Assembly (NCBI GenBank): GCA_001599615.1
Contig: BCHJ01000002.1
Coordinates: 1,551,928-1,615,927 of the forward strand
Direction: 5' to 3'
DNA length: 64,000 bases
Origin: Thielaviopsis euricoi
Taxonomy: Eukaryota; Ascomycota; Sordariomycetes; Microascales; Ceratocystidaceae
Part shown: piece by piece, positions 58,575 to 64,000 of the stretch
How the letters are laid out: each line of letters starts with the position of its first letter
Position numbering within the stretch: position 1 is the first letter of the stretch
Notes under the pieces: generated by a model
Database searches by the model: none
Told to the model about the DNA's origin: nothing
What the model saw: only the letters and a program-made list of their open reading frames with translations
Program-made: the position numbers and the translations under genes

Positions 58575-61500
58575 TCACAGCTTCGTCTGTCCCCGTGGCG
58601 CCAGTCCCCAGTATGCGCCACACTGACACTGCTTCATCTGTGCCACAACAATCGTCAGCCCAGGCTTGTGTCCATACACATCCTCCATCACCGCCGCACA
58701 CCGCACACACCGCCGAATCTTGCCCGTAGACACCGCCGTCTTAATATGTGGCGGCATGTGTCCACTCATGCCACCCTGGTAGTTCTCGCCCTGGACCGTC
58801 TTCTTGTTGGCCAGCACCTGTGCACTCGGCAAAAGCACATGCTTAAAGCTGTCCACCAACACTTTACGCATCCGGCGCTCCCGCAACGCTTCGGTTGAGT
58901 CCTGCACTTCCAGCAGCGTAAAATCGCGGAAAAACAGTGCCTTTTGATCAATCTTGGCTCGCAGATTGGGCAAATCAACCGTCATCAACTTCTTAATGAG
59001 CGGACTCATCATTGGTGGAATGTTGGCCGAGAGCATCATTCCAAGTTCAGTTTTGAATATGAAATTCTTCATAAAAGGGTCGTATTGCTTGGAAATTTGC
59101 TCTACCGTTAAATTCTGTCCGTTTTGGTTCTGCTGTTGTTGCTGATGCTGTCGCGCCGCCATAACCGACTGTATCCGCTGGTAGTTAGTGCGGATATCCG
59201 CACCGAGTCCGGACAGAAACGCCTCAAACTCATCAAAATTGAATAGCGACGACTCAATGACCTTGTGCATGCGGGAGTATGCTAGGTATAGGGGCATAGG
59301 CGCCTTGGTATCACTGGGGGTATAGTCGCGTTCGTAGCAACTAGTGGCTTTTTGACTGACCGTCCCCATGGATTTAAGTCGTCGGAGAATGGCCACCATG
59401 AATCCACGCGATGATGAATTCAGCAAAAAGTTCAAAGCAATGTTGTTTTGCTTTTGGAGGAAGCTGCCATAGTCGGGCTTGGATTGCTGTAAAAGCTCTT
59501 GAAACTCCTTGTCTCGTATGAGCTCAAATAGAGAATCTATGAGCCAGCATATCAAATCAATAGACCATTTGTGGCAGCCCGTGAGCGCGTCAACAACCTC
59601 TACATGTAAACATCAGTACTTATATTATTCACAACAACCGAAATGAAATGGGCAGACATACCTGGCTCGTCGAGTGGTGCCATCCTATCCCGAAGGTGCG
59701 GAGGCATGTTGTTTGCGATGCTCACCGTCACAATTACACTACGAGCGTGTAGAGACAGCTTCGCAAATTTACTGCTAAACGAGCGTTTCTCGTACTGGCC
59801 ATTGAATCCAAGATGGCACATTATGGACAGAATCAGCTGTAGATGCGCGTTTCGCATGAGTGAATCATGGTGTGACTCTTCGGAATAGTCTAACGTCATC
59901 TTCATCATACGTGCAATCTCTTGGATAAGGTCGACACAAAAGTTGGGCTTGTGTCGCAGCGTCCGGCCAATGGCGAGAATGTCGTCAAAGCTTGCTTGGG
60001 ACGGGGTGCATGAGCCTATGCCGAGCGACATGCCTGCTATGGTACTAGCATATGCAGCGTCATTCTTCATGTTGTCCCCGATATCTTGATCCAGCTCAAG
60101 CTTGCGCCATTTAATTGACCAGTCATTGCACAACTGCACCATCGAGCAGCCCGTTGGCGAAAAGGCGACATTGACGCAGGGGCTTGGGTCCTCGAACTTG
60201 AATCCCATCTCATGCAGCCCATGGAGCTTAAGGTAGTTCGGCTCTGTATACACAAGATCCATGCTGAAGCGATCTCTGTACTCGACCGAGCCGTCGGCAA
60301 ATGTGATAAAAAGCACCCGCCCCATTTGTATCTGGTTGATGTTGATGACCACCCGGCCAAATACCACCGGCTCCAGACGTTTAAGTCGGAATGCGGGCTA
60401 TATCATAACATATTAGGTTACCAAAAATAAAATACCCTCCGAAAAAAGACCAGATTGGACTTACTTGGTTAGCATTGTGTGTTCGTGACCCCAAACTCTC
60501 AAATGCCTTTTGTAGAGGGGGCTGCTGCTCCTGAATGATTTCCCATCGGTCCAGGACACTCTGTGGCTCATGGTGCGGCGACGGATCTGATGGGGCGTAG
60601 GAGCGAACAGACATGATGACTCCGTTCGCCCATTTCTTCGCGTTTGGGTCCATGATAGAAGCTAAAATCTCCAGATGAGTTATCTTGGCCATTGCGTGGT
60701 CAACTGGAGAGCCGCTCTTGTTGGTTCCCTGGTACCAAGTAGTGGCAGCCACGTGTTGCTCAGTAAGCGACGGATTTAATGTCTTAGGACCATTCTCTGG
60801 TCCACTTAGACCCCAGTTTATACCAATCTGGATAACCCGCAGTTGCTTCGATGCCGTTGCAATGACAGCCAAGGTACCAGTCTTGTCTGAGCAAATAGAT
60901 GCATGTGTTATTTGGTCTTCAGAGACAATTACACTCTCCAGCTCATGGGTGATCTCTTCAATCTTTTCGATTTTGGAGCCTGGGTAGAAGAGTTTGAGAA
61001 TTCCGTTGTCTGTGATACAAATGAGGGCGCTTTTCCCGGGGTGTGGATGATTTGGTTGGAAGGCGTGAACAGCAGTTGTTTCATAGCGAAATTGTTCATT
61101 CGCGTTATTTCTCACTGCGGGGCCGTGTAGGAGATTGTAATAAGGAATCTACGAGTTCGGATTAGAACAACACCGGGTGAAATCTGCAATATTGGACATA
61201 CCTGGCGGTTCTGTGGCATCGGTGGCAGCCAGTAGCATCCCACTACTGAGTTGAGGTCGTCAAAAGCGTCGGAAACCCATTTTCGGCTATAACTCGCGTT
61301 GTTAAGGCTAGTGAAACTTAGAATGGTGACGCGCCCTAGTACATCAAAAACAGCGAGCTCCGAGCTTCTCGTTGGAGCCCAAGCCAAGTGAATGAGTGGG
61401 ATGTTTTCAACTCCAGAAACAAGTTCTGATGTTGAAGGATCACTCAGTCCCCATTCGCCGGTGTCGGGGTCTACACGGAGAAAACGCAATTCTATGGACA

Positions 61501-61794
61501 TTCCGTCCTGAGAAATGGACGCCACAGTTCCAGCTCGTGACCAAGCAATCATCCTGTACGACCAGGGTTAGAAAGACGACATATAAATATCAAGAGCAAC
61601 ATAACAACTCACTGGCAACATCCACGAATCTTGAGCTGATCCAAGCGCATGCGCAATTCGCTGGGAAGGGCCGGCCGGTGTGCAATTTCCATAACCGCAT
61701 CCATAGGCATGTCGCCTTGCTCAATCATGGCAGAGCTATCGCCAAATAGGTCGTCGACATCTGCCATGTCAACATTGGGGGCAACCGCCTCCAT
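58575..61794 (-). CDS. MED16: Mediator complex tail subunit Med16 (Sin4)
   Basis: Five exons, complement(join(58575..59599,59662..60397,60465..61148,61202..61553,61613..61794)), 992 aa, every join in frame with GTRWGT donors and YAG acceptors. Med16 is a tail-module subunit that links sequence-specific regulators to RNA polymerase II (family knowledge). The start at 61794 is the first ATG in frame and gives an acidic DMADVDDLFGDSS segment. The exon 1-2 join makes RGCCQMIAWSRAGTVASIS, typical of the start of the Med16 beta-propeller. Later blocks include VVGCYWLPPMPQ with YYNLLHGPAVRNN across intron 2, RLKRLEPVVFGRV, and CHKWSIDLICWLIDSLF. The C-terminus has RRCVRCAAVMEDV and QCQCGAYW, two cysteine pairs that could bind zinc. 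A short Gln run (QQQQQ) is encoded near 59138-59152. Confidence 0.88.
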
Positions 61795-63697
61795 GAGTAA
61801 AACTGGTACTGAATGGTTGTCGTTTAAGAACTGTTGTTCCAAAAGATTTGAGGGTCGCGTTCGGATACACCAGTTGATCCCGATATCTGCAGCTCAAATA
61901 TGCAATGCGGCCGATATTAGGCGATGGCAAAGTGGATGAGAGGTGATGGTTTTGGATTAAGGATGGATGAAATTATTAACGTGTAAACAGTAGCTAAAAG
62001 CGCATAGAGCGTAGAGAGGCGATAACGATAACAAGATGTTGGGAAATAAGGAGTTTCCTTTGAGACAACAAATGAAGAAAACAAAGAAATTCAAGTTTGT
62101 AAAGATGGAAATGTGTTGGTGTAAGAAGGCAACAAGGCTGACAAGCCATGCCTTTATAACAGGCCATTCAGAAACAAGGTCTTAAAGGTCACACTTGCTT
62201 CCCATAGTATTGAAACGAAGCGGGCTATGACGCCACACTTATGTATCAGCCACATAAGCAGGGTCACCTAGCGCCACTCTCTCGCGTGGACCCCTTCTCC
62301 CGTGCTATTGTGGGGCGAACGGGTGCATCGAATGCATGCGGATGCATTCTTGGTGTACTAAAAAGTGGGTCTGGAGCCAGCAAGCTTTATAAGAGCTACA
62401 GGTACACAATACTAGACGGTACTGGCTTTTCCCTATGCCTTATCTGCAGGCTTTAAGGGTTCTTTTACTGTTCCTGCAGAATTACAAGCTATAAAAATGC
62501 ATCCTCTAGCTTGTCAATGGGATACGTGATAGAAAGACACGCTGCAGTCAGTACTTGCGCGGAGTGCTAGAAATACATAGTGCGTGTAATAGAGGACAAG
62601 CTAGGGTTAGGTTGTGCGCAGTTTAAGTGGGTTTGTTTTGCTTGCGCGGTAACTTCATCAGTGATGTCATGAGACATTGTACTTATTCATGGCCCAGTTA
62701 CGGTTCCATAACACCAAATCCCAAATTTGCCATATTAGTACACTCATTAATTTTCACTTCCACATGGAGAAGCAGCTGTCTTTAAAACAAAATCAACCCG
62801 TTGGTGTCTCTTTTTCATCTTCAATTTTTTCCTTATTACTTTTGATCGTGTCTTCAGTCTGTTTACCAAAGCATCACATATCGGCGCCAGACTCAAAGCG
62901 CATGATCTTGATTCATTCGATCGATACTACTTGAACATATTGAATGCACACAAGTACGTCCTTTTGGCCCCCACCAATCACGGTGACTTAACTGTTGCTC
63001 AGTACAAAGTTTTCCAGATGGCAAAGTCATCAAAATCGCCCCAAGCGTCACATATGTCTAACACATCCGTCATACAGGTGCTCGTGTATTAGCCTTCTCG
63101 TTTGCATCCATTGCTTTGGATTTTCAGTTTCGATCCGCCGTCAACGGTCTAGCTGGACCTTGAACAAAGCCCATTCGCCCCCAGAATACATCCTAGAGGG
63201 ACAAAGCGTCGCGACGCTGCACCCGACCAGACGAAAATACCTTACAACCATATTGACAATAACCCAACCTCTACTGCGCCGACCTTTACACGTATCTCTA
63301 GTTCGACGAAACTTTGCCCTTTACAGCTACCCTGGTTGACTGTGTATGCTCTAAAAGTCTGTTCTAGCCGTTTATTTCTATCTTTTTTTTTTCTCAGGTT
63401 TCCTTGGCTGCTCAAATTCGATACCCACCCAAATCCATATCGATAGACGAGGCTAAGAATTCCCAGGATCCAACATCGAAAAGTTCGATACCTTGTCGCG
63501 GATCTGGTTTTGTTGATATTTTACATACACAACGTTTTCTTTTCTTTTTTTTTTTTTAATATAAATCTTATTTCGCAACAACAAAGCGACATTGATTGCA
63601 CACCGGAGATCGATTCTCCCTGTCTGCATTCTGTCGTGCTACAAAGCCGACAACTCGACATTGAAATCGCTGCACGTCCCCCCGGCCGATTTCCACC
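61795..63697. promoter_or_regulatory. Divergent promoter region between MED16 and the last gene
   Basis: This 1.9 kb holds no gene I can support. Frames near 62.2-62.5 and 62.7-62.9 kb lack recognisable content. The right third (about 63360-63697) becomes pyrimidine-rich with no ATG between 63345 and the start at 63698, so it is probably the leader of the following gene. A T run lies near 63546-63557. The left end serves as the MED16 leader. Confidence 0.55.
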
Positions 63698-64000
63698 ATG
63701 GATTCCGACGATTCAATGTTGTCGTCGCCTCTCTCGGCATTTGTCCAGTCTCCTTCACCCCCAACATCGACATCGAGCACGGGGAATTCTGTCTCTCCGT
63801 CTTCAGGTCGGGTAGCTGCAGTCGATGCGCACGCGATCCCCGTTGCTAAGATATCTTCGGGTGGCAATATGCAGAAAACTGGCAAGATGGGCAAGACTTC
63901 ACAAGCAGCCAAGAAGACCGAGAGTTCCTCTTTTCAAGTCCTGCTAAAAGCGCCGCCCCCGAAATCGACTACAACAAAGATGACAAAAAGAGCGCGCACT
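63698..64000 (+). CDS. 5' end of an unidentified gene (cut by the window edge)
   Basis: ATG at 63698 in a TTCCACCATGG context opens a frame that stays open for 101 codons to the last base. The product starts MDSDDSMLSSPLSAFVQSPS and continues Ser/Thr/Pro-rich, then Lys-rich (TKMTKRAR near the end), without a recognisable domain. The start is favoured by its good initiation context and by the ATG-free, pyrimidine-rich leader before it. Serine/proline-rich openings of this kind occur in fungal nuclear and chromatin proteins, including Hpc2-like HIR subunits. That is only a hint, and the diagnostic part would lie beyond the window. It is divergent from MED16. Confidence 0.6.
   Translation, partial: MDSDDSMLSSPLSAFVQSPSPPTSTSSTGNSVSPSSGRVAAVDAHAIPVAKISSGGNMQKTGKMGKTSQAAKKTESSSFQVLLKAPPPKSTTTKMTKRART

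Overview
The window is nuclear DNA of a filamentous ascomycete (Pezizomycotina, probably Sordariomycetes; the class is inferred from protein resemblance only). The evidence is protein-coding genes interrupted by short introns (53-106 nt) with GTANGT donors, CTAAC-type branch sites and TAG/CAG acceptors, pyrimidine-rich leaders before the start codons, and a core eukaryotic gene set (Mediator, TRAPP, DNA polymerase epsilon, Sld3, Atp11). I see no rRNA gene, no convincing functional tRNA gene, no CRISPR array and no intact transposon.

The layout is a mosaic. Positions 1-15.4 kb hold no gene I can support. At 15.45-18.3 kb one homeodomain transcription factor lies behind a 1 kb pyrimidine-rich leader almost free of ATG. 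A second desert runs to 28.0 kb. A three-gene island follows (28.0-34.4 kb): the histone-fold DNA polymerase epsilon subunit Dpb4 (minus), a divergently transcribed, unusual protein kinase (plus), and a single-pass membrane protein (minus). A third desert (34.4-45.4 kb) has an AT-rich core with exon-like and tRNA-like fragments. The right end (45.4-64 kb) is ordinary gene-dense chromatin: a peroxisomal-type acyl-CoA ligase, ATP11, SLD3, TRS65, MED16 and the 5' end of an unknown gene. All introns given here were placed by hand from splice consensus and frame continuity.

The genes do not form one pathway. Two are replication genes (DPB4 and SLD3), and both flanking promoters carry an ACGCGT (MCB-like) site, so shared G1/S control is a testable idea. 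The most distinctive points are: the kinase, which has lost the HRD arginine, the DFG glycine and the APE alanine; four ETP motifs in the Sld3 tail; the ATG-poor homeobox leader with one 10-codon uORF; many pentanucleotide microsatellites; very long homopolymers, including a T27-G20-T-G13 tract; and a splice-flanked 89-nt GC-rich exon-like island inside an AT-rich desert. I found no feature that clearly amounts to an undescribed system; the candidates are graded below.
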